Shown here one piece after another: positions 27,944 through 39,164 of a stretch of DNA of 64,000 bases (position 1 is the stretch's first letter; every line of letters starts with the position of its first letter). Under the pieces are notes generated by a model. It saw nothing but the letters and a program-made list of their open reading frames with translations, had not been told where the DNA came from and searched no databases. The DNA is taken from NCBI GenBank assembly GCA_009840545.1, contig VXNM01000010.1, forward strand, positions 840,627 to 904,626, read 5' to 3'. A program made the translations under genes and the position numbers. Source of the DNA: Gammaproteobacteria bacterium. GTDB lineage: Bacteria > Pseudomonadota > Gammaproteobacteria > Pseudomonadales > Azotimanducaceae.

Positions 27944-28599
27944 AAGAGTTGAAGAACGAAGCGTCTGATCTCTTTGATTCTCACGAGTTGGACATGTCTG
28001 AAGTCGAATGCGGCATCGATGAAGTCGGTCGAGGACCTCTCGCTGGGCCAGTAATAGCGGCGGCAGTGGTGTTGAACGAAAAGAAGCCAATACCAGGTAT
28101 CAAAGACTCCAAGCAACTGACGCACGATCGACGAGTCGAGCTTGCAGACTCGATTCGCAAGAGTGCGCTGGCATGGTCATTGGGCCGATGTGAGCCACAG
28201 GAAATCGATGAACTCAACATCCTGCGTGCTTCGCTGCTGGCCATGGAACGAGCAGTAAAGCAAATCGGGATTCGCCTTGATGTTGCTCTGGTCGACGGAA
28301 ATGTTGCGCCTAGTCTGAGTTGTCCCACTGTGACGATCATAGGAGGAGACCGCAAGGTCACATCTATCGGAGCAGCTTCCATTCTCGCCAAGGTTGCTCG
28401 AGACGAAGAAATGACGAAAGCTGGGACTCGCTACCCCAAATATGGGTTTCAAAACAACAAAGGCTATCCGACTCCTGAGCACCTGAAAGCACTTAGACTC
28501 TTCGGGCCCTGTGCCATTCATCGAAGGACCTTTCGTCCGGTTGCGGACTCACTGCAAGTTCATGGCTCTACAGACGCTACATTGAAAGATCCCACGTAA
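27940..28599 (+). CDS. rnhB: Ribonuclease HII
   Basis: Removes ribonucleotides from RNA/DNA hybrids. The active-site segment CGIDEVGRGPLAGPV gives the Asp-Glu pair, DSKQLT, VDGN and AASILAKVARDEEM provide the remaining residues, and YGFQNNKGYPT is family-specific. The TTG at 27940 overlaps the lpxB stop; an ATG at 27994 (MSEVECGIDEVGRG) is a plausible shorter start and fits E. coli better. The stop TAA overlaps the dnaE ATG. lpxB-rnhB-dnaE is conserved gammaproteobacterial order. Confidence 0.94.
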   Translation: MKELKNEASDLFDSHELDMSEVECGIDEVGRGPLAGPVIAAAVVLNEKKPIPGIKDSKQLTHDRRVELADSIRKSALAWSLGRCEPQEIDELNILRASLLAMERAVKQIGIRLDVALVDGNVAPSLSCPTVTIIGGDRKVTSIGAASILAKVARDEEMTKAGTRYPKYGFQNNKGYPTPEHLKALRLFGPCAIHRRTFRPVADSLQVHGSTDATLKDPT

Positions 28600-31500
28600 T
28601 GACTCTATTCGCACACTTGTCTCTACACACCGAGTACTCAATTGAGGACAGCATCATCCGAATCGATGAACTCGCCGAAAAAACATTGGAGCGGGGAATG
28701 GACTGCGTCGCAATTACCGATCGGAGCAATATGTTCGCTCTATGGAAGTTCCAGAAGCGAATGCGTGCGCAGGGGATCAAGCCTATTTTTGGTGCGGACA
28801 TGCTGTTCGTAAATGGTAGAAGCGATTTAGATCGGATGGTGCTTCTCGCCAAGGAAGAGTCTGGATGGAACAGCCTTCGTAAGCTGATGACGTTCGCCTA
28901 CACCAACTCGGCTGATCATGTTGCTATTACGTTGGACAGTCTGATTGAGCACAACGATGGGTTGATTGCACTTTCTGGCGGTGCGCAGGGACCGATTGGA
29001 CGCTTGCTGATTGAAGAGGATAGGTCTAGTGCGGAGGAAACTACCGCAAAGCTGATAAGTGCATTTGGCGACCGTTTCTACATGGAAATCTCACGAACGG
29101 GGCGGAAGCATGAAGAGGAGTATGTTGCAAAAGCCATTTCTTTTGCGGATGCGTTCCACATCCCCTTGGTAGCCACAAACGACGTTCGCTTCCTGGATCG
29201 AGATGACTTCGCAGTTCACGAGACTCGATTTTGCATTGCGCACAAGCAAAGGGTTGGGGATGGAAGTCATTCGGCTGTGTATAGCGAGGATCAATTTCTT
29301 CGTTCTGCGGAACAAATGAGCCAGCTGTTCGCAGACCTGCCAGATGCCGTGGAGAATGCCTACGAAATTGCGCGTCGATGCACAGTCGAGGTGAAGTCTG
29401 ATCGTTATTTGCCAATGTACAAGACGGATAGTAAGGAATCTCCTGAAGAGTTGCTGGATCGTTACTCCATGGAAGGATTGAAGAAGGTGCTCGACCGACA
29501 CGATGATGCGGAGAGGGACTATGCAAGGCGTGAGGTCTACGAGAAAAGGCTTGAGCGAGAGCTGAACATCATCAAGAGCATGGATTTCGCTGGTTACTTC
29601 TTGATCGTCATGGACTTTGTCAAGTGGGCAAAAGAGCAAGGAATTCCCGTGGGTCCGGGTCGCGGTTCGGGATCGGCCTCACTCGTGGCATATGTACTCG
29701 ACATTACAGAGATTGATCCTATTGAACACGAACTGATGTTTGAGAGACTACTGAATCCGGAACGAGTTTCTATGCCCGATTTCGATATTGACTTCTGCAA
29801 GGACCGAAGAGGGGAAGTTATCGAGTATGTCGCCAATCTGTACGGAAGGGAATCGGTTGGACAGATTGTTACTTTTGGAACGATGGCCGCTAAAGCTGTT
29901 ATCAGAGATGTAACGCGTGTTCATGGAAAACCGTTTGGATTAGGTGAGACGATTGTTAAAGAAATCCCCGACAGATTGAATATCTCATTGACCGAAGTGT
30001 TGCAGGAAAGACCAGAACTGAGTCGAAACATGCAATTGAACGAGGACATCCGTGAAATTGTTGACCGAGCTCTCAAACTGGAAGGAATAGTTCGAAACAT
30101 CAGTAGACATCCGGGCGGCACGGTTATTACACCGAATCGCCTTGATGCCGTAGTGCCTGTGTACACGGAGGGTGGTTCGGCCGACTTGATCTCTCAGTTC
30201 GACAAACAAGACATTGAAGACATAGGAGTCGTAAAGTTCGACTTCCTTGCTCTCAAGACAGTGACTGCCATCTCCAATGCGTGCGAAGCAGCGAATGCAC
30301 TACGCGAGAAAAACAATCAACCTCGTTTGCATCCAAGCGAATTTCCGCTCGATGACGACAAGGTGTTCGAGCTCTTGCGCGAAGCGAACACTGTTGGCAT
30401 TTTCCAATTGGAGTCTCGAGGCATGCGCCGAGTTCTAAAGGATCTACGGCCGGACTCACTTGAGGACTTGACCGCATTGCTTGCGCTGTTTCGACCCGGT
30501 CCCATTCAGTCTGGAGTCGTGGATCTCTTTATTCGGCGCAAACACGGAAAAGAAGTGGTGGACTACCTGCATCCCTTGCTTGAGTCCGTGTTGAAAAAGT
30601 CGTACGGCGTGATGGTCTACCAAGAAGACGTTATGACTGTTGCGCGAGAGCTTGCTGGTTTCTCACTCGGTGAAGCAGATGAACTCCGTCGAGCGATGGC
30701 GAAGAAAATCCGAAGTGAAATGGTTAGCTATCGAAACAGATTCACTCAGGGTTGTATCAAGAACAATGTTGAGGAGTCGATCGCCAAATCAATCTTCGAC
30801 GACATCGAGAAGTTTGCTGAGTACGCCTTCAATCGAGCGCACACAGTGGGCTATGCAGTCGTGGCATACCAAACGGCTTATCTGAAGGCACATTATCCTG
30901 CGGAGTATTTGGCCGCACTTGCGACATGCGACATCGGAAACCGAGATACCGTTCGGGAAATCGTTGACGAAGCCAAGCGCATGGGTTTAAGGCTGGAAGG
31001 TCCATGTGTCAACGAGAGCAGCTATGAATTTACCGGTACCCAAGGTAGGTTTGTAATTGGCATGGGAGCTATCAAGGGATTGCCTAGTTCTCATGCACGG
31101 TCAATCGAGCAGGCACGGCAGGAAGGTCCGTTTGAATCGCTGCTGGATTTGTGCATTCGCGCAAGATTTGGCAGACGCCAAAGAAAGATTTTGGAGTCAC
31201 TGATCAAGTGCGGATGCCTCGACAGTGTAGTTGACGAGGCGGACATCACTCGCGGAAGACCCAAGTTAGAAGCACAACTTGACGATGCATTGGAAGCAGC
31301 GGAAGATCGGGTGTCACAAGCATCACAACCTTTTGACGACCTTCTTGGTGTCTCTGAAGATTCTGAAGCTGTAATCGAAACGCGAGTGTTTGAACCTACC
31401 ACCACGAGGAAAGCACTGTTGGATGAAGGAGAGCGATTGGGTTTCTACGTGAGTGGTCATCCCATGAGTACCTACCGTCAAGAGCTTGATGGAGTCTGTA

Positions 31501-32051
31501 CACACACAGACTTGCGTTCGCTACTTCAAGCAAGAAATAGGCAAGTCGCAGCCGGAGTGGTAAAGAGTTCTCGTATCAGGGATACGAGAACTGGAAAACG
31601 CATACTCGAGGTAATCCTGGAAGATGAGAAGGGGTCCATTGAACTCCCAGTGTTCGATTTTGATGCCACTCAAGTTGAAGACGGTTTGAATGAAGGAGAC
31701 CTTCTCGTGTTTGAATGCAAGATTGTGCGTAGCAAGGATAGAAAGAACTCGGCAATAAACGAACTGAACCTAAGTACGATCACTGAATTTCGAGTACAGC
31801 GCAATGCACGAGTCGAAATTGATGTTGCGCGCAAAGATCAACAGGACACCTTGCTCAATTTGCTGCATGAGGAGACAAGAGACCGAGACGACGATGGTTG
31901 TGGCGTCATCATCAATTACAAGAACGATCAATATTCAACACCCATTAAATTGGACAGCAAGTGGCGGTTGTCACCTACAGAAGAAATGTTGGATCGACTT
32001 GGAGCCCAATTTGGCCCGGAATCGGTTAGGGTTAGTTATCCTTCACGTTGA
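28599..32051 (+). CDS. dnaE: DNA polymerase III alpha subunit
   Basis: Replicative polymerase catalytic subunit. The N-terminal PHP domain starts with FAHLSLHTEYS. The PolC-type polymerase core has GPGRGSGSASLVAYVL and MPDFDIDFCKDR (Asp394, Asp396 as metal ligands). A helix-hairpin-helix region and a C-terminal OB domain (VAAGVVKSSRIRDTRTGK) follow. The 1150 residues match the ~1160 of E. coli DnaE. ATG overlaps the rnhB stop. In E. coli accA follows; here tilS follows after 9 bp. Confidence 0.97.
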   Translation: MTLFAHLSLHTEYSIEDSIIRIDELAEKTLERGMDCVAITDRSNMFALWKFQKRMRAQGIKPIFGADMLFVNGRSDLDRMVLLAKEESGWNSLRKLMTFAYTNSADHVAITLDSLIEHNDGLIALSGGAQGPIGRLLIEEDRSSAEETTAKLISAFGDRFYMEISRTGRKHEEEYVAKAISFADAFHIPLVATNDVRFLDRDDFAVHETRFCIAHKQRVGDGSHSAVYSEDQFLRSAEQMSQLFADLPDAVENAYEIARRCTVEVKSDRYLPMYKTDSKESPEELLDRYSMEGLKKVLDRHDDAERDYARREVYEKRLERELNIIKSMDFAGYFLIVMDFVKWAKEQGIPVGPGRGSGSASLVAYVLDITEIDPIEHELMFERLLNPERVSMPDFDIDFCKDRRGEVIEYVANLYGRESVGQIVTFGTMAAKAVIRDVTRVHGKPFGLGETIVKEIPDRLNISLTEVLQERPELSRNMQLNEDIREIVDRALKLEGIVRNISRHPGGTVITPNRLDAVVPVYTEGGSADLISQFDKQDIEDIGVVKFDFLALKTVTAISNACEAANALREKNNQPRLHPSEFPLDDDKVFELLREANTVGIFQLESRGMRRVLKDLRPDSLEDLTALLALFRPGPIQSGVVDLFIRRKHGKEVVDYLHPLLESVLKKSYGVMVYQEDVMTVARELAGFSLGEADELRRAMAKKIRSEMVSYRNRFTQGCIKNNVEESIAKSIFDDIEKFAEYAFNRAHTVGYAVVAYQTAYLKAHYPAEYLAALATCDIGNRDTVREIVDEAKRMGLRLEGPCVNESSYEFTGTQGRFVIGMGAIKGLPSSHARSIEQARQEGPFESLLDLCIRARFGRRQRKILESLIKCGCLDSVVDEADITRGRPKLEAQLDDALEAAEDRVSQASQPFDDLLGVSEDSEAVIETRVFEPTTTRKALLDEGERLGFYVSGHPMSTYRQELDGVCTHTDLRSLLQARNRQVAAGVVKSSRIRDTRTGKRILEVILEDEKGSIELPVFDFDATQVEDGLNEGDLLVFECKIVRSKDRKNSAINELNLSTITEFRVQRNARVEIDVARKDQQDTLLNLLHEETRDRDDDGCGVIINYKNDQYSTPIKLDSKWRLSPTEEMLDRLGAQFGPESVRVSYPSR

Positions 32052-32060
32052 CAGTCAGCT

Positions 32061-33284
32061 GTGCAAATTGGCGTTGATGTAACAGAGTCCATCCGAACAA
32101 TTCCACACTGCCCAGATTCGGCGATTTGGATTGCATTTAGCGGCGGACTCGACTCAACCGTATTGCTTCATGCGTGTATCGAGGAGTTCAGCGCATCTTT
32201 GTGCAGAGCTATTCACGTAGACCACGGAATCAGCCCAAATTCGAACGAGTGGGCTGTGCATTGCCAGGAATTATGTAATAAGTGGAATGTGCCTCTCGAT
32301 GTAGAGAGAGTCATACTTTCTCGCGGCAATGTCGAGCTCCAAGCTCGATTGGCACGCTATCACCAATTTGAGAGAAGATTGAGAGTCAACGATCTTGTAT
32401 TGACCGCGCATCATGCGGACGATGTTGCGGAAACCCAGCTGTGGCAATTCCTGACAGGACGGGCAGTAGTTGGAATTGCAAGTAAGAAGGTACTAGGTAA
32501 GGGGCACGTTGCCCGTCCCTTCCTCCAATTGACCAAACAACAACTCCGGAAGTATGCTGAGGAACATTCACTTTCTTGGATCGAAGACCCAAGCAATACC
32601 GATACCGCTCTCGATAGAAACTGGATTCGACATCAATTGCTTCCAGATATTGAGCAACGGTTTCCGGATGTCAAAAAGCGATTGGCCGAATTAGCCCCAG
32701 CCAATCTTCCGCAAGCTCAGAGAGGTCCCCTCGACTTATCGAGCACTCAAATAGATGCACGGCATGTTCGAGCGTGGCTGCTTGTACATGGATTGAATCC
32801 GCCTGGCTCAGTTGTCGAGGAAATTATTCGACAGTCACATTCGCGACCGGATTCTTCTCCAATCGTTCAGGTCTCGGATGAACAGCAGGTGCGTCGCTAT
32901 CGAGAACGTTTGCATTTGGTAATGCTTCTTCCCGCTTTTGTAGCGCAAGAGGCAACATCGGGGCAAGACTTGAATCTCAGCAATGGTTGTTTGAGCTGGA
33001 ATCGGTGCAGTCGAGGAATTCCGCAGAATCAGACTTTCCAACTGCGAAATCGGGCTCACTTCGCAGCAACCAAAATTGCAATTCGCATCAACACTATGTC
33101 TAAATCGCTTTCATCGTTGTTTCAAGAAAACGGAATCGCGCCTTGGTTACGTGATGGATGGCCGATTCTCGTGAAGAACGAAAGAGTCGTTTGTATTCCC
33201 GGGATAGCAGTCGCCGACGAGGTCCGAGACAGCTCAACCACAGTGCCAACTTACATTCCTACTTGGAAACCGAAGACGGGCTAG
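32061..33284 (+). CDS. tilS: tRNA(Ile)-lysidine synthase TilS
   Basis: Attaches lysine to C34 of the CAU-anticodon tRNA-Ile so that it reads AUA. The ATP-pyrophosphatase PP-loop is FSGGLDSTVLLH (residues 26-37). Also present are VDHGIS, TAHHADDVAETQLWQFLTG, ARPFLQLTKQQLRKYA and IEDPSNTD..RNWIRHQLLP. GTG start, 407 residues, with the variable C-terminal domain of the family. It is directly downstream of dnaE; accA, normally in between, is not there. Confidence 0.93.
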   Translation: MQIGVDVTESIRTIPHCPDSAIWIAFSGGLDSTVLLHACIEEFSASLCRAIHVDHGISPNSNEWAVHCQELCNKWNVPLDVERVILSRGNVELQARLARYHQFERRLRVNDLVLTAHHADDVAETQLWQFLTGRAVVGIASKKVLGKGHVARPFLQLTKQQLRKYAEEHSLSWIEDPSNTDTALDRNWIRHQLLPDIEQRFPDVKKRLAELAPANLPQAQRGPLDLSSTQIDARHVRAWLLVHGLNPPGSVVEEIIRQSHSRPDSSPIVQVSDEQQVRRYRERLHLVMLLPAFVAQEATSGQDLNLSNGCLSWNRCSRGIPQNQTFQLRNRAHFAATKIAIRINTMSKSLSSLFQENGIAPWLRDGWPILVKNERVVCIPGIAVADEVRDSSTTVPTYIPTWKPKTG

Positions 33285-33470
33285 TGCACCCAGAGGAATC
33301 GATTGAAGCTACAGAGTTTCTCCACTTTTGGTCTGGGCGTTGTCTCTAAATCCATCCTGTTAGTACAATTTGAACTGCAAGTCCTACCAAGCTGGATGGA
33401 ACCAGCTGTTGCGAACCCAATCTCACAACCTCATTGAACTGACGTTGATGGTTCACCGTGTCCAAAGTAA

Positions 33471-35150
<1,680 letters not shown>

Positions 35151-35152
35151 AA

Positions 35153-35989
35153 ATGAACCTCTGTGACTTTGAGGTTGGTGATGGCCACCCCATCTTCCTA
35201 ATTGCCGGTCCTTGCGTCATTGAAGACGAAGAACTGGCCTTGAGCACGGCTGGAACACTAAGGGAAATTACGCAGTCTCTTGGCGTCTCACTTATCTTCA
35301 AGAGCTCGTTCGACAAGGCAAACCGTTCCTCCTACAAGAGCTATCGCGGTCGAGGACTCGATCAGGGTCTTGCCATACTTCAGAAAGTCAAGGACGAGGT
35401 CGAAGTCCCTGTGATAACTGATGTGCACGAGTACACACCGCTTGATGAGGTCAGCGATGTCGTCTCCGTGCTGCAGACCCCGGCATTCTTGTGTCGTCAA
35501 ACGGACTTCATTCAGAATGTTTGCAGACAAGGATTGCCCGTGAACATCAAGAAAGGCCAATTCTTAGCACCCAGCGACATGGTTCACGTTGTCGATAAGG
35601 CAAGACAGACTGGAAACGAGCAAATCATGGTGTGCGAGCGTGGGGCAAGTTTCGGCTACAACAATCTTGTATCGGATATGCGTTCCTTAGCGGTTCTACG
35701 CGAAACCAAGTGTCCCGTTGTATTTGACGCCACCCATTCGGTGCAGATGCCTGGTGGATTGGGGTCGGTCTCTGGAGGACAGCGCAACATGGTGCCCGTG
35801 TTAGCTCGGTCTGCTATAGCCGCAGGAGTGGATGGCTTGTTCATGGAGACCCATCCACGTCCCGAAGAAGCAAAATCCGATGGACCGAACTCCTGGCCAC
35901 TTCACATGGTCGAGCCGCTCTTGAACGAACTGTGTGAAATCGATCGAGTTGTAAAGTCGCATCCATTCTTGGAACACGAAATCTCGTGA
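35153..35989 (+). CDS. kdsA: 3-deoxy-D-manno-octulosonate 8-phosphate synthase
   Basis: Condenses PEP with arabinose-5-phosphate to give KDO-8-P for the LPS inner core. [74 protein letters not shown] and [16 protein letters not shown] are all present. The [12 protein letters not shown]-type loop fits the non-metallo class of E. coli, but I did not confirm metal residues. 278 residues. Start 2 bp after pyrG; the stop overlaps the GTG of eno. Confidence 0.96.
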   Translation: MNLCDFEVGDGHPIFLIAGPCVIEDEELALSTAGTLREITQSLGVSLIFKSSFDKANRSSYKSYRGRGLDQGLAILQKVKDEVEVPVITDVHEYTPLDEVSDVVSVLQTPAFLCRQTDFIQNVCRQGLPVNIKKGQFLAPSDMVHVVDKARQTGNEQIMVCERGASFGYNNLVSDMRSLAVLRETKCPVVFDATHSVQMPGGLGSVSGGQRNMVPVLARSAIAAGVDGLFMETHPRPEEAKSDGPNSWPLHMVEPLLNELCEIDRVVKSHPFLEHEIS

Positions 35990-37269
35990 GTCGCATTGCC
36001 GGAATTCAAGCCCTAGAGGTCTTGGATTCGCGCGGCTCTCCCACACTTGAGGTTGATGTTTATTTGTCTGACGGATCCACGGGCCGTGCCATGGTTCCCT
36101 CGGGCGCATCGGTAGGCAGCAACGAAGCACTCGAACTAAGGGACGGAGATCCGTCCCGATTTTTTGGCAAAGGTGTACTCGATGCCATTAATCACATTCA
36201 CGAGGAGATACATCCTGTTCTCGTTCGCGATAAGTCATTCAATCAACGCGAATTGGATTCTGTATTGAGAGAAATCGATGGAACGACCAACAAGTCGAAA
36301 CTAGGTGCAAACGCAATATTGGGTGTTTCGTTGGCATTTGCCCGCGCCGAAGCTCAAGCGTCCGACACACCACTATACAAACACATAGCTAGATTGAGTG
36401 GAGCAGGAGAGGACGTTCGCCTACCAGTTCCAATGATGAACGTCTTGAACGGCGGAGCTCACGCCAACAATCGTATTGACCTACAGGAATTCATGATTGT
36501 CCCAACCGGCATGAATGACTTTGCCTCGGCGATCCGTTGCGGAGCCGAAGTGTTCCATTGCCTTATGAACGTACTGGATCAGGACGGCCACAGCACTGCG
36601 GTCGGAGATGAAGGAGGGTTTGCTCCCGATCTATCTTCAGACGAATCGGCCCTCACGTACTTGGCCCACGCAATTGCCGTTGCTGGCTATGAAATTGGTA
36701 CGGATGTGTGTCTCGCTCTAGACTGCGCGGCTACGGAATTCCATGACAATGGCCACTACGTTCTTGAGGGACGCAACGTGTCCTTTACACCAATCCAATA
36801 TTGCGACTACCTAGACGAGTTGGTGGACAAATTCCCAATTGTTTCACTTGAAGATGGTTTAGCGGAGGAAGACTGGGAGGGTTGGCAAGAACTAACATCT
36901 CGTTTAGGCTCTCGAATTCAGCTCGTCGGCGACGACATTTTTGTAACGAACCCAGGGTATCTACAGAAAGGCATTGATTTGGGCGTCGGAAACTCTGTAT
37001 TGATCAAGTTGAATCAGATTGGAACGCTCACCGAGACTCTGGAAGTCATCCACCTCGCACAGGAATCTGGTTACAAGACTGTCATATCGCATCGATCCGG
37101 AGATACAGAAGATACGTTCATCGCAGATCTCGCGGTTGGGACCGGAGCTGGTCAAATAAAGACAGGTTCAATGTGTAGATCTGAGCGAACTTCCAAGTAC
37201 AATCGTCTCGTACGCATTGAAGCGGACGCGAGTCACTTGGAATACCGAGGGCTTGCAGAGATCGTCTAG
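35986..37269 (+). CDS. eno: Enolase
   Basis: Interconverts 2-phosphoglycerate and PEP; in many gammaproteobacteria it is also part of the RNA degradosome. Motifs include [48 protein letters not shown], the Mg ligand [19 protein letters not shown], and the catalytic loop [31 protein letters not shown]. 427 residues. GTG start overlaps kdsA TGA by 4 bp. It supplies PEP used by KdsA, fitting the operon. Confidence 0.97.
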   Translation: MSRIAGIQALEVLDSRGSPTLEVDVYLSDGSTGRAMVPSGASVGSNEALELRDGDPSRFFGKGVLDAINHIHEEIHPVLVRDKSFNQRELDSVLREIDGTTNKSKLGANAILGVSLAFARAEAQASDTPLYKHIARLSGAGEDVRLPVPMMNVLNGGAHANNRIDLQEFMIVPTGMNDFASAIRCGAEVFHCLMNVLDQDGHSTAVGDEGGFAPDLSSDESALTYLAHAIAVAGYEIGTDVCLALDCAATEFHDNGHYVLEGRNVSFTPIQYCDYLDELVDKFPIVSLEDGLAEEDWEGWQELTSRLGSRIQLVGDDIFVTNPGYLQKGIDLGVGNSVLIKLNQIGTLTETLEVIHLAQESGYKTVISHRSGDTEDTFIADLAVGTGAGQIKTGSMCRSERTSKYNRLVRIEADASHLEYRGLAEIV

Positions 37270-37290
37270 AACACAGGGAGGTGTTAGCAG

Positions 37291-37572
37291 GTGCGTGTCC
37301 TTTGCTTGGTCGCACTTCTTGTATTGGTCGCTTTCCAAAGTACTTATTGGTTCGGACCCAGCGGTTACTTCGCCACGCGACAGCTTGACGCAGAACTCAA
37401 GCATCAGCGAGAGTTCAACTTGGAAGTCATGCGACGCAACCAAGAACTGCGCGAAGAAATCAAGCGACTTCGAACGAGCCCCGATCGCATTGAAGAAATC
37501 GCTCGAACTCAGTTGGGCATGATCGCCGAGGGAGAGACCTTCTACCTTGTGGTCGACTCCGCACGACATTAG
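37291..37572 (+). CDS. ftsB: Cell division protein FtsB
   Basis: Small bitopic divisome protein that forms the FtsQLB complex. One transmembrane helix (about residues 3-21), then a periplasmic coiled coil rich in Glu/Arg/Leu (LDAELKHQREFNLEVMRR, NQELREEIKRLR) and the conserved tail RIEEIARTQLGMIAEGETFY. GTG start, 93 residues. Position after eno is canonical. In most relatives ispD and ispF come next, but here truD begins 13 bp after the ftsB stop. Confidence 0.92.
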   Translation: MRVLCLVALLVLVAFQSTYWFGPSGYFATRQLDAELKHQREFNLEVMRRNQELREEIKRLRTSPDRIEEIARTQLGMIAEGETFYLVVDSARH

Positions 37573-37585
37573 GTGGCCAAGAGCC

Positions 37586-38497
37586 ATGCAGTTTCACCGA
37601 CCAACCGGAGTTCTCCGCGCGCGGATCTCGGATTTTCATGTCTCTGAGTTGTTGGATTGCAACTTCACAGACGAGGGAGAACATCTCTTCCTTGAAATAG
37701 AGAAATCCAACTTAAACACGCGGGAAGTCCAAGACTTCCTCTGTAAACACTATCAAGTTCCTCGAATTGATGTCTCCTATTCAGGACTCAAGGATAAGAG
37801 AGCAATCGCACAGCAGTGGTTTTCAGTTCGCCTACCTAAGACATCGCAACCTCCGAGTCATCCCTGTTTCAAGATTCTTAGGGAGCGTAGGCACTCCCGC
37901 AAACTTCGGATCGGTTCTCATCGCGGAAATCAGTTCACGATTGTTGTGCGCCAGCTCAGCGACGATAACCCTTCGTTGATCGAAGGTATCTTGCGAAACC
38001 CTGTTCCGAATTACTTCGGACCGCAACGATTTGGCCGAAACTTCAAGAACGTTGATCGAGCGCTAAATTGGACTGAACGACCGAGATCTCGAATTGATCG
38101 GACTATTCGATATCGCCATGTCACGACGCTACGATCCTTCTTGTTCAACGAAGTGCTAGCCAAACGTGTGAGGTCGGGAACGTGGAACTGCGAGCTCAGT
38201 GGTGACGTGCTAAGCCATGGGCTGCCGACTGGACCCTTGTGGGGTCGGGGACGGCTGCCAACTACCGAAGATGCTGCAAAAATCGAGGAATCTGTAGGGA
38301 TAGAACATCAGCAAGTGTGCGAAGCCTTGGAGTGGGTGGGATTGCGTCAGGAACGACGATCGTTAAGTGTGCAACCGTCCAATGCGGAAGTCCTCGTTTC
38401 GAACGAGACATTAACCTTGCGGTTCACTCTCCCGCGAGGTTGCTTTGCGACAGCGGTTGTCAACGAATGTGTGGACGTGACGGAGAACGCCCAGTGA
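37586..38497 (+). CDS. truD: tRNA pseudouridine(13) synthase TruD
   Basis: Makes pseudouridine at U13 of tRNA-Glu. The catalytic-Asp motif is SYSGLKDKRAIAQQWFSV. The phosphate-loop region NYFGPQRFGRN is diagnostic, and the insertion domain ends in GPLWGRGR. The ATG at 37586 follows AGGTGG at 37571-37576. A longer frame from 37547 overlaps ftsB and has no similarity. At 303 residues it is shorter than E. coli TruD (349). The stop lies 26 bp before the pcm ATG; surE, normally between them, is missing. Confidence 0.93.
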   Translation: MQFHRPTGVLRARISDFHVSELLDCNFTDEGEHLFLEIEKSNLNTREVQDFLCKHYQVPRIDVSYSGLKDKRAIAQQWFSVRLPKTSQPPSHPCFKILRERRHSRKLRIGSHRGNQFTIVVRQLSDDNPSLIEGILRNPVPNYFGPQRFGRNFKNVDRALNWTERPRSRIDRTIRYRHVTTLRSFLFNEVLAKRVRSGTWNCELSGDVLSHGLPTGPLWGRGRLPTTEDAAKIEESVGIEHQQVCEALEWVGLRQERRSLSVQPSNAEVLVSNETLTLRFTLPRGCFATAVVNECVDVTENAQ

Positions 38498-38523
38498 GGG
38501 GGCTATTGACGAAAGGTGTTGGA

Positions 38524-39159
38524 ATGACATCCGACCGCACAAGAGGAAGGCTAATTGATCGTCTACTTGCGGAGGGTATAGACGACGAAGCAGTGCTCGG
38601 TGCGATCGAGCAAGTTCCTCGACATTACTTTGTTGATGAATCCATAGCACACTTGGCTTACGAAGACCGTGCATTGCCGATTGGCAAGCGACAAACCATA
38701 TCTCAACCCTTTGTTGTGGCACTAATGACCAAGGCAGTTATGCAAACTCCTGATGTGTCCAAGGTCCTGGAAATCGGTACGGGATGCGGCTATCAGGCTG
38801 CTGTACTTGCCAACGTGGTAGATAGCGTGTATTCCGTGGAACGCATTGAGTCTCTGTCTTTGGCGGCAAGAAGTCGCATGAGGAAGCTCGGTCTTGAGAA
38901 TGTGCGCATACGATTCGGGGATGGCTTTGAAGGATGGGAAGAACACGCTCCGTACGACGCCGTTATTGTGACTGCCGCTACCTCCACGATACCTGAAGCA
39001 TTGAAATCGCAGGTAAGAGAGAACGGCCGCATAGTTGTCCCTATCGGGCGAGGCGGATTTCAGAGACTGGTGTGTCTGGATCACATGGATGGCGGTTGGA
39101 AAGAGACCTATATGGAGTCCGTTACGTTTGTCCCCTTGCTTCCTGGAACTACACAGTAG
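38524..39159 (+). CDS. pcm: Protein-L-isoaspartate O-methyltransferase
   Basis: Repairs L-isoaspartyl residues with SAM. Start chosen at ATG 38524 (MTSDRTRGRLIDRLLAEGI), giving 211 residues close to E. coli Pcm; a GTG at 38494 overlapping the truD stop is an alternative. Motifs: PRHYFVDE, ALPIGKRQTISQPFVVALM, the SAM site LEIGTGCGYQAAVLA, YSVERIESL, FGDGFEGW and the C-terminal VPLLPG. The frame runs far upstream within truD without family similarity. DUF368 and nlpD follow. Confidence 0.95.
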   Translation: MTSDRTRGRLIDRLLAEGIDDEAVLGAIEQVPRHYFVDESIAHLAYEDRALPIGKRQTISQPFVVALMTKAVMQTPDVSKVLEIGTGCGYQAAVLANVVDSVYSVERIESLSLAARSRMRKLGLENVRIRFGDGFEGWEEHAPYDAVIVTAATSTIPEALKSQVRENGRIVVPIGRGGFQRLVCLDHMDGGWKETYMESVTFVPLLPGTTQ

Positions 39160-39164
39160 TCTCC

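Noticed and set aside
29091-29639. 182-codon reverse frame inside dnaE
   Set aside because: Antisense to conserved polymerase sequence with no domain similarity or ribosome site.
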